Notes: generated by a model not told the origin, from the letters alone. DNA of 64,000 nucleotides from Rhizobium sp. BK650 (GCF_014195325.1 NZ_JACIBK010000002.1:496001-560000); one strand, 5' to 3'. Counted from the stretch's first letter, positions 18,567-28,045 are shown. Numbers and translations: made by a program.

Positions 18567-18786
18567 CGACCCTCCGCCGGCGGACTATCCACCGTCCTCC
18601 CGGAACAGTTCCCAGATTAAGGCAATTCAGCAAGTTTGAAAATTCCCGCGGCCTTGGTCTTAAGTTCTACGCGGCAGAGGGCAGCATCCGAATATTTCCA
18701 ATTGCCGATTGATTAATTGAGGTGAAGGTGTAGCTAATGAAAACAACGGCATGTCTTTGAAAATGCATCAAGGGGAGACAGATCGG

Positions 18787-19227
18787 ATGCTCAACGAATT
18801 CAAAGCTTTCATCGCCCGCGGCAATGTCATGGATCTCGCAGTCGGTGTCATCATCGGCGGCGCCTTCGGTGGCATCGTCAAGTCGCTGGTCGAAGATATC
18901 ATCATGCCGATCGTTGGTGCGATCTTCGGCGGTTTCGACTTCTCCAACTACTACATTCCGCTGGCGAAGGACGCCTTTGGGCGGGCAACCCTTGCAGAGG
19001 CCCGCAGCCACGGGGCCGTTTTCGCATATGGCAATTTCATCACGGTCCTCATCAATTTCCTCATCCTCGCCTTGATCATCTTCCTGATAATCAAGGCTGT
19101 GAACATTCTGCGCGAGCAGGTCGAGCGCAAGGAGAAGGAAGCGCCTGCAGAGGTTCCGCCGCCGCCGGCCGATGTCGCGCTGCTGACCGAAATCCGCGAT
19201 CTTCTCGCCAAGCGCCCAGCCGTCTGA
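18787..19227 (+). CDS. mscL: Large-conductance mechanosensitive channel MscL
   Basis: 146 residues, slightly longer than E. coli MscL (136). The N-terminus [20 protein letters not shown] leads into TM1 ([20 protein letters not shown]), the pore-lining Gly/Ala-rich helix typical of the family. A periplasmic loop and TM2 ([16 protein letters not shown]) follow, then a charged C-terminal helix with LLTEIRDLL. The start at 18787 is preceded by AGGGGAGA; the longer frame from 18751 lacks support. It opens under membrane tension to release solutes after osmotic downshock. It is a single-gene unit. Confidence 0.96.
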   Translation: MLNEFKAFIARGNVMDLAVGVIIGGAFGGIVKSLVEDIIMPIVGAIFGGFDFSNYYIPLAKDAFGRATLAEARSHGAVFAYGNFITVLINFLILALIIFLIIKAVNILREQVERKEKEAPAEVPPPPADVALLTEIRDLLAKRPAV

Positions 19228-19349
19228 TCCGGTTACGAGTCCGTCCGCTCCGGCCGGGCTCACCCATAACGAAAATCGATATGCCATCACGCATTGTCAT
19301 GGGATTTGCGTCCGCAAATCCGCTATGAAGGCGTGAACCGGAGATATGC

Positions 19350-20516
19350 ATGTCGATCATAAGCAGCCTTAGCCCGCGCGCCGTCGCAGCGCCAGAAAGC
19401 GGGATCGTCGAAGTCGTCAATTATGCCCGTGGCCGTGAAGGCCTTTTGCCGCTCTGGGTCGGCGAGGGTGATCTTCCTACCCCCGATTTCATCAATCAGG
19501 CCGCCATGCAGGCGCTTGCTGCCGGTGAGACCTTCTATACCTGGCAGCGCGGCATCCCTGAGCTGCGGCAGGCTCTGTCCGATTATTATTTCAGGCATTT
19601 CGGCGTCAGCCTGCCACCGGAGCATTTCTATGTAACCGGCTCCGGAATGCAGGCGATCCAGATCGCTGTTCAAGCGCTGACCTCGCCCGGTGACGAATTC
19701 ATCTATCTCACCCCCGCCTGGCCGAATATCGCAGCCGCCCTCGAAGTCGCCGGCGCACGCTCGGTTGGCGTAGAACTTCAGTTTGAAAGCGGCGCCTGGA
19801 CTATCGATCTTGATCGCATCGAGGCAGCGATCAGGCCGAAGACCCGCGGGCTCTTCGTCAACAGCCCGTCGAACCCGACAGGCTGGACCGCGACGAAGAA
19901 GGATCTGGCCGATATCCTGACTGTGGCGCGCAAGCACGATCTCTGGATCATGGCCGATGAGATCTATGCGCGTTATTTCTACGCCGGCGGTCGTGCACCG
20001 TCCTTTCTTGACGTCATGGAGCCCGGCGACAAGGTGATGTTCGTCAACTCCTTCTCCAAGAACTGGTCCATGACCGGCTGGCGCGTCGGTTGGATCGTCG
20101 CTCCGCCGGAGACCGGGCAGGTGCTGGAAAACTTGATCCAATATTCCACGTCGGGTGTGGCCCAGTTCATGCAGAAGGGCGCAGTCGCTGCTCTCAACTC
20201 GGGTGACGCCTTCGTGCAGGCGAATATCGATAAGGCGACCCGCTCTCGCGATATCCTCTGCGACGCCCTGATCGCCACCAACCGCGTCGAAACTCTGAAG
20301 CCGGATGGCGCACTTTACGCCTTCCTCAAGATCGACGGCGTCACCGATAGCCGCAAGGCGGCACTCGACATCGTCGACAAGACCTGGGTCGGTCTGGCAC
20401 CTGGTACGGCCTTCGGAGCAGGCGGTGAGCGTTTCCTGCGCGCTTGCTTCCTGCGCGATCCGGCACAGGTAACGGTCGCCGCCGAACGGCTCTGCGATTA
20501 CATCCTCAGGATTTAA
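19350..20516 (+). CDS. Pyridoxal-phosphate aminotransferase, class I/II
   Basis: 388 residues of fold-type I. The cofactor Lys237 sits in NSFSKNWSMTGWRVGW. NSPSNPTG (171-178) holds the Asn contacting the pyridine ring and Asp203 (MADEIYARYF) binds the ring nitrogen; FLRACFLR near the C-terminus supplies the carboxylate-binding Arg. The pattern fits aspartate/aromatic-type aminotransferases of subgroup I-gamma, but substrate specificity is not readable. Its last four bases overlap the 3' end of the convergent peptidase gene. Confidence 0.92.
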   Translation: MSIISSLSPRAVAAPESGIVEVVNYARGREGLLPLWVGEGDLPTPDFINQAAMQALAAGETFYTWQRGIPELRQALSDYYFRHFGVSLPPEHFYVTGSGMQAIQIAVQALTSPGDEFIYLTPAWPNIAAALEVAGARSVGVELQFESGAWTIDLDRIEAAIRPKTRGLFVNSPSNPTGWTATKKDLADILTVARKHDLWIMADEIYARYFYAGGRAPSFLDVMEPGDKVMFVNSFSKNWSMTGWRVGWIVAPPETGQVLENLIQYSTSGVAQFMQKGAVAALNSGDAFVQANIDKATRSRDILCDALIATNRVETLKPDGALYAFLKIDGVTDSRKAALDIVDKTWVGLAPGTAFGAGGERFLRACFLRDPAQVTVAAERLCDYILRI

Positions 20517-21193
20517 GCTAAGCGGCGCATCGCTTCCGGCAGCACCGGGAGCAGCGTCACATTCCGGCCCTCGACAATGATGACTTCGCCGTCTCTGAAT
20601 GGCTGAAAGGGCATATCGGACTCCTCCAGGAAACTGACGGTCTTTTCAGCCGCTTCGGCCTCGTCATGGTCAGAGCGATAATGCGGAACGATGGAGAAAT
20701 CGACGAGGCTGAGGCCATCCCAGATGACAGCGTCATCGTAGCCTGATGCGAGTTGCCGTGGATCATCCATGATATCGATGCCCTTGAGCGAGGGCGCCGC
20801 AACGACCGCCCCGGCGCTGAAGCCTCCATAGACGAGCGCATCCTCGCGCAGCAATTCCCCGATGATGCGATCGAATCCGCTCTGCCGCATGGCCCGTCGC
20901 AGCAGAAAGGCATTGCCGCCAACCACCCAGACGAGGTCGATCTTGGCAAGTGCCTCTTTAAGCGCGTACGGCTGCCAGAAATAGTCCCGCAGATCCAGCT
21001 CTTCCGCCTCGATCCCCCAATCGGCAAGCTCTGCCTTAGGATCATAGATATTAGCCTCATAGGCGCGGCGCGCTTCGGCCGGAACGAAGTCCAGCGCATT
21101 CTGGATGACGGCCGCGCGTCGTCCGCCTTTGAGAAGTTTCCTTAGCCGGAAGGCGCTGGCGCCGAGCCGGTAGGATGACAGGTAAAGCCTCAT
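20513..21193 (-). CDS. Peptidase E-like (S51) serine dipeptidase
   Basis: 226 residues. The nucleophile is Ser126 in the elbow YGGFSAGAVVAA, the S51 signature GxSAG, and His171 in SIVPHYRSDH is the expected catalytic His. The preceding VVGGNAFLLRRAM is the family's oxyanion-side motif. Peptidase E removes N-terminal Asp from dipeptides; related S51 proteins include cyanophycinases, which are longer. It lies downstream of a strong leftward terminator, so it probably has its own promoter in 21194-21290. Confidence 0.85.
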   Translation of the reverse strand: MRLYLSSYRLGASAFRLRKLLKGGRRAAVIQNALDFVPAEARRAYEANIYDPKAELADWGIEAEELDLRDYFWQPYALKEALAKIDLVWVVGGNAFLLRRAMRQSGFDRIIGELLREDALVYGGFSAGAVVAAPSLKGIDIMDDPRQLASGYDDAVIWDGLSLVDFSIVPHYRSDHDEAEAAEKTVSFLEESDMPFQPFRDGEVIIVEGRNVTLLPVLPEAMRRLA

Positions 21194-21290
21194 CGCCGCT
21201 GCTCCCTGTCTTGAAGGGGCAGATGGCTAGGGAACATTAGGAGAGGATCTTGTGCCACGAGAAGTCCTTTGCATCAGCCGGACGTCGGGG

Positions 21291-21325
21291 CAAAAATAAA
21301 AAACCCCGCGCTTGTCCGGCGGGGT
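21291..21325 (-). terminator. Intrinsic terminator for a leftward transcript
   Basis: On the minus strand AACCCCGC (21325-21318) pairs with GCGGGGTT (21308-21301) over a ten-base loop and runs straight into TTTTTTATTTTTG. This is the most canonical rho-independent terminator in the window. It points left and ends 98 bases before the peptidase E start, so it must serve something transcribed from about 21330-21600. Confidence 0.85.
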
Positions 21326-21329
21326 TGGA

Positions 21330-21600
21330 TCGGTTGAAGTGAACAGTTTCAGGTCACAAACCGACGTCCCCACCGCAAAGTGTGGTCGTCATGCCCTTCG
21401 TCATAGCCTGGAACGCGAACTTGTTCATGGCGTCAATTTGCCCCGCCGCGTGTTCGATGTCAACGAGCTGAAAGAGAGGGGCCGCGAGGCGGTTTCGTCC
21501 CAAAATCGGCTGGCCGATAAAATTGTAACAAAGCCTGAAATGCGCCTCTAACCACATGTCGAAACATACTGGCCGCAAAGGCTTTCCGAGGTCGTTTGAT
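21330..21600 (-). other. Candidate small RNA or small-protein transcript ending at the 21.3-kb terminator
   Basis: The 471-base gap 21194-21664 has no recognised gene, yet holds a strong leftward terminator. Upstream of it on the minus strand an open frame ends at 21354 (up to 74 residues from 21578; ATG choices at 21557 and 21428). The shortest version is a 24-residue peptide starting MNKFAFQAMTKGM and ending TLCGGDVGL. No start has a convincing ribosome site. TTGACA at about 21465-21460 on the minus strand, 17 bases before CAAATT, is a weak promoter candidate. A non-coding RNA is equally possible. Confidence 0.4.
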
Positions 21601-21664
21601 AATAAAATCAGAAAGGAAAAAGCCGTTCTGATGCTCCCGAAAAATATAAACAGGGAATGCAGAC

Positions 21665-22699
21665 ATGGCGGTTCTGGTTACAGGTGGGGCTGGTTACATC
21701 GGCAGCCACATGGTTTGGACGCTGCTCGATGCCGGTGAAGACGTCATCGTACTCGACAACCTCTCCTCCGGTTTTCGCTGGGCCGTTGCGCCGGCGGCGC
21801 GCTTTTATCTCGGCGATGTCGCCGATCCGGACGTTCTGAAGAAGATCTTCATCGAGAATGATATCGAGTCGATCATCCATTTCGCCGGCTCTGCCGTCGT
21901 ACCCGTCTCGGTCTCCGATCCGCTTTCCTATTACGACAACAATTCCGGCAAGACACGCGTGCTGTTGAGTGCTGCGATTAAGGCCGGTATTCGCAACTTC
22001 GTCTTTTCCTCGACCGCCGCTGTTTACGGTCAGCAGAAAAGTTCCGCTCCCGTCAAGGAGACGGCGCCGCTCAATCCGGAAAACCCCTACGGCCAATCAA
22101 AGCTGATGACCGAAATGATGCTGCGCGATGCCGCCGCCGCTTATGATTTCGATTATGTGGCGTTACGCTACTTCAACGTCGCCGGCGCTGATCCGCAATT
22201 GCGCGCCGGGCAGTCTACGTCTGGTGCGACCCATCTCATCAAGGTCGCTTGCGAAGCCGCCCTTGGAAAACGCGACGCCGTTGCCGTCTACGGCTTCGAC
22301 TACGCGACCCATGATGGTACCGGTGTGCGCGACTACATCCACGTGAGCGACCTGACTGCAGCGCATCTGAAAGCGCTTCAACATCTGCGCAAAGGCAGGG
22401 GCCCGCTGGTTGCCAATTGCGGTTATGGCAATGGTTATTCCGTCCTCGATGTTCTGAACATGGTCACCCGCCTCAACGGCCACTCCTTCAAGATCAATAT
22501 GGGACCCCGTCGGCCGGGCGATGCAGCAAGCGTCGTTGCCGATGCAACACTTGCACGCCGTGTGCTGGACTGGGTGCCGCAATACGACTCGCTCGAAACC
22601 ATCGTCCGCAGTTCGCTCGATTGGGAACTCTTCCTGATGAACAAGAGCGTCGACGACCTACACAGCATTCATCGCGCGCTGGCTGCGGCTTCCTTCTGA
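21665..22699 (+). CDS. galE: UDP-glucose 4-epimerase
   Basis: 344 residues of the extended SDR type. The NAD-binding GGAGYIGSH is at residues 7-15, the catalytic pair is Tyr142 and Lys146 (NPYGQSKLMTE), and the active-site Ser/Thr segment is FSSTAAVYG. ALRYFNVAGADP and GTGVRDYIHVSDL are the substrate-pocket stretches of GalE proteins. It interconverts UDP-glucose and UDP-galactose, feeding exopolysaccharide and lipopolysaccharide; the rhizobial gene is often called exoB. Monocistronic in appearance, preceded by an AT-rich leader with AGGGAATGCAGAC. Confidence 0.95.
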   Translation: MAVLVTGGAGYIGSHMVWTLLDAGEDVIVLDNLSSGFRWAVAPAARFYLGDVADPDVLKKIFIENDIESIIHFAGSAVVPVSVSDPLSYYDNNSGKTRVLLSAAIKAGIRNFVFSSTAAVYGQQKSSAPVKETAPLNPENPYGQSKLMTEMMLRDAAAAYDFDYVALRYFNVAGADPQLRAGQSTSGATHLIKVACEAALGKRDAVAVYGFDYATHDGTGVRDYIHVSDLTAAHLKALQHLRKGRGPLVANCGYGNGYSVLDVLNMVTRLNGHSFKINMGPRRPGDAASVVADATLARRVLDWVPQYDSLETIVRSSLDWELFLMNKSVDDLHSIHRALAAASF

Positions 22700-22806
22700 G
22701 GCGCAATCGAAGATTTAACATCTGGCGCAGGGGCGGGTGGCCTGGCGTCATGTGAATAAGGAATAATCAAGCTTTCTCTGGCCGGTTAGCCAAGGGAAAA
22801 GGGATC

Positions 22807-24762
22807 ATGAAGAACTTCATAGCCTCGTTACGGCTGCAAAGGGATAATCCGAAGTTTCTGGTGGCACAGTTCAAAGCTCTGTCGTCACAGATTCCGATTC
22901 TCTACGTTCTTCTTGTTATCAACGCGCTGGCGGTGGCCATCACGCACATCAAGTCGGCGCCTCTCTGGCTTTCGCTCTACATTCCCGTTGGCCTCAGCGT
23001 CGTCTGCGTCTTCCGCCTCTGCTGGTGGGAGATATCGGGCAAGGAAAATGTCACGCCCGAGCGCGCGTTGCGGCTGATGAAAGTAACGCTGATAGGCGCC
23101 ACGATCCTGACGATCGGCTTCGGCGGCTGGGCCATCGCCCTCTATCAATATGGTGACGCCTCGCAACAGGGCCAGATTGCCTATTTTCTCGTTGTAACGG
23201 GCATTTCCTGTGTTTTCTGCCTGATGCATCTGCCGCTCGCCGCGGCAATCACCACAGTCATTACCTTCACGGCTATGGTCGTGACCTTCCTCTTTTCCGG
23301 CAATCCGGTTTTCGTTGCCACAGCGGTCAGTGGCCTTTTCCTGGTGCTGCCCTTCCTGCGCGTCATCAATAGCTATTTTCAGAATTTCGCCCATCTGGTT
23401 CGACTTGCAGAAGAGCTCAAGCAAAAGCAGGCGGAAGCGGAGGAGTTGAACCTCGTAAACAGCCGCAATGCCTTGCAGGATCAACTGACCGGCCTCGCCA
23501 ACCGCCGAAGCTTCTTCCTCTCGCTCGAAAATATGCTGCAGAAAAATCCGGCCTCCCCGGCCGTTATCGGCATCATTGATCTCGATGGCTTCAAGCCGGT
23601 CAACGATATCTTCGGCCATGCCGCCGGCGATCTCGTCCTGAAAGAAACAGCGCGCCGCTTCGTCTCACTGGTCGGCGATCAGGGCATCGTGTCGCGCCTC
23701 GGCGGCGATGAGTTCGGCATCATCTTTCCCTGCGACATGACGCTCAGGGCCGTCTCTGATCTCGGCATTGCTCTCTGTGCGGCCGTGCGAGACCCCTATG
23801 AAATTCCGGACGGTTCGGTACGCGTCTCCGGCTCCTGCGGCATCGTCTATCCCGAGGCAGGCGATTACACCGCCGAAGATTTGTATGAAAAAGCCGACTT
23901 CGCGCTTTATCAGGTCAAGAGCAAGCGCACCGGCGGTGTCGAGTTTTTCTCGCCCGAGCATGAAAAGATCCTGACCCAGCGCTACCTCATCGAGCTGGAA
24001 CTGCAGGCGGAGAATTTCGCCAAAGAATTGAAACTCGAATACCAGCCGATCGTAGAACTGCGCAGCGGCCGTGTCGTCGGTTTTGAGGCGCTTGCCCGTT
24101 GGGACAGTGCACGCTTTGGCCGCATCAGTCCGGATGCTTTCATTCCGGCCGCCGAACGTACCGCCGTAATTGGCCGCATGACCCGCATCCTCTTCGCTCA
24201 GGCGCTCGACGCACTGAAGATATTGCCGGTGTACCTGCGAGTCTCTTTCAATCTGTCGGCCCGCGACATCTGCGATCATGAAACCTCTATGGCTCTGCTC
24301 GCCATGATCAATCGCTCCGGTGTCGATCCCAAACGCATCGAATTCGAGATCACCGAGACGGCACTGCTCTCGGATTTCGACACAGCCGATCAGGTGATCG
24401 GTGTGCTGCGGGCGGCGGGCGTCTCGATCGCGCTCGACGATTTCGGTACCGGCTATTCGAGCCTGAGCCATATCCACCGTCTGGCCTTCGATAAACTGAA
24501 GATCGACAAGGCCTTCGTGATGAATTTCGATCGCGACGCGCGCTGCATGAACATCACCCGCTCTGTCGCCAATCTCTGCCAGAACCTTGGCATTGCTTCG
24601 GTGGCCGAAGGGGTCGAAAGTGAGGACGTGGCGGAGTCATTAAAAGGCATCGGCGTAAAATTGGCGCAGGGCTATTATTTCTCCCGGCCGCTGCCGCTGG
24701 AGCTGGCGATCGATTACGCACTCAGGCGCGATTTGGCCGTTTCGCGGTCCCTCTCGGCCTGA
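22807..24762 (+). CDS. Membrane-bound GGDEF-EAL protein (cyclic-di-GMP turnover)
   Basis: 651 residues. About five or six hydrophobic segments occupy residues 25-190, followed by a short coiled coil (EELKQKQAEAEELN), a GGDEF domain (~218-385) and an EAL domain (~395-640). The cyclase active site is an intact RLGGDEFGIIF. The phosphodiesterase side keeps EAL (GFEALARW), SFNLSARD, EFEITETALL, DDFGTGYSSLSH, KIDKAFV and the late Glu and Gln (AEGVESED, AQGYYFSRP). Both activities could work, so the net effect on cyclic-di-GMP is not predictable. No RxxD inhibitory motif is evident just before GGDEF. ATG 22807 follows AAGGGATC. Confidence 0.93.
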   Translation: MKNFIASLRLQRDNPKFLVAQFKALSSQIPILYVLLVINALAVAITHIKSAPLWLSLYIPVGLSVVCVFRLCWWEISGKENVTPERALRLMKVTLIGATILTIGFGGWAIALYQYGDASQQGQIAYFLVVTGISCVFCLMHLPLAAAITTVITFTAMVVTFLFSGNPVFVATAVSGLFLVLPFLRVINSYFQNFAHLVRLAEELKQKQAEAEELNLVNSRNALQDQLTGLANRRSFFLSLENMLQKNPASPAVIGIIDLDGFKPVNDIFGHAAGDLVLKETARRFVSLVGDQGIVSRLGGDEFGIIFPCDMTLRAVSDLGIALCAAVRDPYEIPDGSVRVSGSCGIVYPEAGDYTAEDLYEKADFALYQVKSKRTGGVEFFSPEHEKILTQRYLIELELQAENFAKELKLEYQPIVELRSGRVVGFEALARWDSARFGRISPDAFIPAAERTAVIGRMTRILFAQALDALKILPVYLRVSFNLSARDICDHETSMALLAMINRSGVDPKRIEFEITETALLSDFDTADQVIGVLRAAGVSIALDDFGTGYSSLSHIHRLAFDKLKIDKAFVMNFDRDARCMNITRSVANLCQNLGIASVAEGVESEDVAESLKGIGVKLAQGYYFSRPLPLELAIDYALRRDLAVSRSLSA

Positions 24763-24831
24763 TTATAACAACCGCCCACTGGAACCTTGGCCCGACCCCG
24801 TTTATTCATAAAGCAGGAGCGAGGTGGGACC

Positions 24832-25893
24832 ATGGACAACAACAATCAGAGCGAGCTCATCGTCGGACGGCAGGGCACGGCGGGCCTCATCCGGCTGAAC
24901 CGCCCGAAGGCGTTGAACAGCCTGACAATCCCGATGGTGCGCACGATCGCTACTGCTCTTGATGAGTTTGCTAGCGACCAGTCCGTGGCGAGTGTTATCG
25001 TGATGGGCGAGGGCGAACGCGGCTTCTGCGCCGGCGGCGATATCCGCGCCATTCATATGAGTGGGCGTGCCGGCGATGGCCTGGCGGAAACCTTCTGGCG
25101 TGAGGAATTCCGCCTCAATCACCGGATCGCCAATTATCCAAAGCCCTATGTGGCGCTGATGGACGGCATCACTATGGGCGGCGGCGTTGGGCTTTCCAGC
25201 CACGGCCGCCATCGGATCGTGACTGACCGCACCCGCCTTGCCATGCCGGAAACCGGCATCGGCTATTTTCCCGATATCGGCGCTACATGGCTGCTGCCCC
25301 GCACGCCGGGCGAAAGCGGCACATGGATGGCCCTGACCGGGCTCGATATCAATGCGGCCGACGCGATCCATGCCGGGCTTGCAGATTTCTATATGCCGTC
25401 CTCGCGCCTCCAAGAGGCAGTCCAGCGCCTCTCGGATATGCCTGCCGGAAATTCTTCGGATGATGTGGACGCGGCTCTGCGCGCTCTATCGGATCAACCA
25501 GGCGAGGGGCGGTTGCAGGCCAACGCCGCGATGATTGACCGTGCCTTCCACTTCAACCGCGTCGAGGACATCGTATCGGCTCTTGCTCAGGAGGAGGGTG
25601 AGTTCGCCGCGGAGACCCGCCGCGTGATGCTCACACGCTCGCCAACCAGCCTCAAGCTCGCCTTGCGGCTGCTGAGAGCCGGGCGCCAGAGCCGTACGCT
25701 TGCCGAATGCCTGGCCCGCGAACTCGGCGCCTGCATGCACATCCTGCTTGGTCCGGATTTCTACGAGGGCGTCCGTGCAGCTGTTATCGACAAGGACCGT
25801 AATCCGAAATGGTCGCCGCCGACGATCGCCCTGGTCAACGATGAAATGATCGGCCGCTTCTTCGAGCCGGCCAAGCCGCCGCTCGCGCTTTAG
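24832..25893 (+). CDS. 3-hydroxyisobutyryl-CoA hydrolase / enoyl-CoA hydratase family
   Basis: 353 residues from ATG 24832 (MDNNNQSELIVGRQGTAG) after GAGGTGGGAC; the longer frame was rejected. It is a crotonase-fold protein whose motifs point to 3-hydroxyisobutyryl-CoA hydrolase: GFCAGGDIRAIH (oxyanion hole), DGITMGGGVGLSSHGRHRI, and MPETGIGYFPDIGATWLLPR, where the Glu and Asp match the catalytic residues of that group. It would act in valine degradation, releasing 3-hydroxyisobutyrate from its CoA ester. Length is that of the hydrolase group (~350) rather than simple enoyl-CoA hydratases (~260). Confidence 0.87.
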   Translation: MDNNNQSELIVGRQGTAGLIRLNRPKALNSLTIPMVRTIATALDEFASDQSVASVIVMGEGERGFCAGGDIRAIHMSGRAGDGLAETFWREEFRLNHRIANYPKPYVALMDGITMGGGVGLSSHGRHRIVTDRTRLAMPETGIGYFPDIGATWLLPRTPGESGTWMALTGLDINAADAIHAGLADFYMPSSRLQEAVQRLSDMPAGNSSDDVDAALRALSDQPGEGRLQANAAMIDRAFHFNRVEDIVSALAQEEGEFAAETRRVMLTRSPTSLKLALRLLRAGRQSRTLAECLARELGACMHILLGPDFYEGVRAAVIDKDRNPKWSPPTIALVNDEMIGRFFEPAKPPLAL

Positions 25894-25894
25894 C

Positions 25895-25916
25895 GCCTCT
25901 GGTCAGAGGCTGCTTT
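25895..25916 (+). terminator. Hairpin terminator between convergent genes
   Basis: GCCTCT (25895-25900) pairs with AGAGGC (25905-25910) over GGTC, followed by TGCTTT. It starts two bases after the hydrolase stop and touches the stop of the convergent helicase gene. The stem is short and the U-run weak. Confidence 0.5.
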
Positions 25917-27975
25917 AGCGCCACATGCCGCGCATGCGCGCACCGACATCGATGCGCACCTGGCGCGCCTGCTGTGCCGCCGCCGTATCGGCCTTCACCT
26001 GCGGCCAGCCGCAGACTTCGAAGAATTGCAGCAGCGTTGCCGGAATGAAGCGGCTTCGTGATGCATAGACATGCCGGTCGCCCTGCGAATTCTGCCCATA
26101 GGTGAAGAAACGCTGCGGTACGACGAGATCGAGGCTGTCCTTGGCGCGTGTCATCGCCACATAGAGCAGCCGCCGTTCCTCCTCAATTTCGGCCGTCGTG
26201 CCGACGGCGAGATCGGAAGGGATGCAGCCGTCTATGACGTTCAGCATGAAGACCTTGGTCCATTCCTGCCCCTTGGCCGAGTGGATGGTCGAAAGGATGA
26301 GATAATCTTCATCGAGCAGGGGCACGCCCGCCTGATCCGAGGTCGCATCGGGCGGATCGAGCGTGAGTTCTGTCAGAAAGCGCTCGCGAGAGGCATAGCC
26401 GCCGGCGATCTGTTCAAGCTGGATGAGATCGGCAAGCCGGGCGCTTGCGTCCTCATGCAGCCGCTCCAGATGCGGCTCATACCATTGCCGCACCAGTTCG
26501 ATCTCGGCGGGCCAACCGGCTTTGCCGGTCTTCAGTTCCTGCATGGTGGAAACGAAGGAGGTCCAGTCGTCGCCCGAACGCGGCGGCGCAGGCATGGCGG
26601 CGAGCGCCGTGACCGGACTCGGATCCTCGGCCATGTGGTCCAGCACCTTCTGCGCCGTAGAGGGTCCGACCCCCGGAAGGATCTGCATCAGCCGGAAGCC
26701 TGCCACCCGATCGCGTGGGTTCTGGGCAAAGCGCAATGCCGCCAGCATGTCTTTCACATGTGCGCTGTCGAGGAATTTCAGGCCGCCGAACTTCACGAAT
26801 GGAATGTTGCGGCGCGTCAGCTCCACTTCCAGCGGGCCGCTGTGGTGTGAGGCGCGAAACAGCACAGCCTGGCTCTTCAGCTTCACGCCCTCTTCGCGAT
26901 TGTCCAGGATCTTGTCGGCCACATAACGAGCCTGATCGCTCTCGTCGCGCACCGTCACCAGTCGCGGCCGCTCCGGCGATTCCCGTTCCGTCCAGAGGTT
27001 CTTTGTGAAACGCTCGGAAGCAAGGTCGATGACAGCGTTGGCGGCGGCAAGGATCGGCTGCGTCGAGCGGTAGTTACGGTCGAGCGTGACGATATTGGCA
27101 GCCGGGCTGAAAGAGGCCGGAAAATCGAGAATGTTGCGCACTGTCGCTGCGCGGAAGGAATAGATCGATTGGGCATCGTCGCCGACGACCGTCAACCCCT
27201 GGCCGGTAGGTTTCAGAGCAAGCAGGATCGAAGACTGAAGCTTGTTTGTGTCCTGATATTCATCGACTAGCACATGGTCGAAGCGGCTGCTGATATCCTC
27301 GGCAATGATAGGCTCAGCCACCATCTGCGCCCAGTAGAGCAGCAGGTCGTCGTAATCGAGCACGTTCTGGCTCTGCTTTGACTCGACATAACAGGCAAAA
27401 AGCTCACGAAGCTGCTTTTCCCAGGTGGCGCACCAGGGAAAGGCGTCACGCAAAATCAGCGGCAGTTCCGTTTCGGAGTTCACCACGCGGGAATAGATCG
27501 CAAGGCAGGTGCCCTTTGTCGGAAACCGGCTCTCGGTCTTGGAGAAGCCGAGATCGTGGCGCACGAGGTTCATCAGGTCGGCGCTGTCTTCCCGGTCATG
27601 GATGGAGAAGGCAGGATCCACGCCGATCTGTTCGGCATAGTCACGCAGCAGCCGCGCACCGATACCGTGGAATGTGCCGCTCCAGGCGAGCGCGTCTGCC
27701 ATGATGCCGGAATTCTTGCCGAGAACTTCGCCACAGATGCGTTCGACACGCCGGCCCATTTCGGCTGCCGCCCGGCGGGAGAAGGTCATCAGCAGGATGC
27801 GGCGCGGATCTGCGCCCTTGAGGATGAGATGGGCAACGCGGTGCGCAAGCGTATTCGTCTTGCCGGAGCCGGCGCCGGCAATGACCAGCAGCGGCCCGGC
27901 CACATGGCTGCCGTCTGTGAGGGTGCCGTGTTCGACGGCCATGCGCTGCTGGGGATTGAGTCTTTCGAGATACAT
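25915..27975 (-). CDS. UvrD/PcrA-family ATP-dependent DNA helicase
   Basis: 686 residues, superfamily 1A. Motif Q is LNPQQRMAVEHG (6-17), Walker A is GAGSGKTN (34-41), motif Ia LLMTFSRRAAAEM, motif II VLVDEYQDTN, motif III GDDAQSIYSFR, motif IV RNYRSTQPIL, and near the C-terminus HSAKGQEW and LLYVAMTRAKDSL. It translocates 3'-5' on single-stranded DNA. It is somewhat shorter than UvrD (~720-800) and lacks the usual UvrD C-terminal tail. A LexA-type box 56 bases upstream of the start suggests induction by DNA damage. Confidence 0.93.
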   Translation of the reverse strand: MYLERLNPQQRMAVEHGTLTDGSHVAGPLLVIAGAGSGKTNTLAHRVAHLILKGADPRRILLMTFSRRAAAEMGRRVERICGEVLGKNSGIMADALAWSGTFHGIGARLLRDYAEQIGVDPAFSIHDREDSADLMNLVRHDLGFSKTESRFPTKGTCLAIYSRVVNSETELPLILRDAFPWCATWEKQLRELFACYVESKQSQNVLDYDDLLLYWAQMVAEPIIAEDISSRFDHVLVDEYQDTNKLQSSILLALKPTGQGLTVVGDDAQSIYSFRAATVRNILDFPASFSPAANIVTLDRNYRSTQPILAAANAVIDLASERFTKNLWTERESPERPRLVTVRDESDQARYVADKILDNREEGVKLKSQAVLFRASHHSGPLEVELTRRNIPFVKFGGLKFLDSAHVKDMLAALRFAQNPRDRVAGFRLMQILPGVGPSTAQKVLDHMAEDPSPVTALAAMPAPPRSGDDWTSFVSTMQELKTGKAGWPAEIELVRQWYEPHLERLHEDASARLADLIQLEQIAGGYASRERFLTELTLDPPDATSDQAGVPLLDEDYLILSTIHSAKGQEWTKVFMLNVIDGCIPSDLAVGTTAEIEEERRLLYVAMTRAKDSLDLVVPQRFFTYGQNSQGDRHVYASRSRFIPATLLQFFEVCGWPQVKADTAAAQQARQVRIDVGARMRGMWR

Positions 27976-28030
27976 CCAGCCGTCCGGTTGGGCTTCGCGG
28001 GAGAATCAGTACTAGCGAATAAATTCAGAT

Positions 28031-28045
28031 GTTCTTTGGATGTTC
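28031..28045 (-). promoter_or_regulatory. LexA (SOS) box upstream of the UvrD-type helicase
   Basis: GTTC, seven bases (TTTGGAT), GTTC: an exact match to the alphaproteobacterial SOS box GTTC-N7-GTTC. It lies 56 bases before the helicase ATG, and no rightward gene starts nearby. A match of eight fixed bases can occur by chance, but its place in the promoter of a DNA repair helicase supports it. Confidence 0.7.

Noticed and set aside
18601..18630. GGAAC-N19-TT upstream of mscL as a stress promoter
   Set aside because: About 160 bases from the start codon and lacking CGTT; such loose matches are expected by chance.
24784..24810. GGAAC with CGTTT before the hydrolase gene
   Set aside because: Spacing to CGTT is 13 bases, not 16-17.
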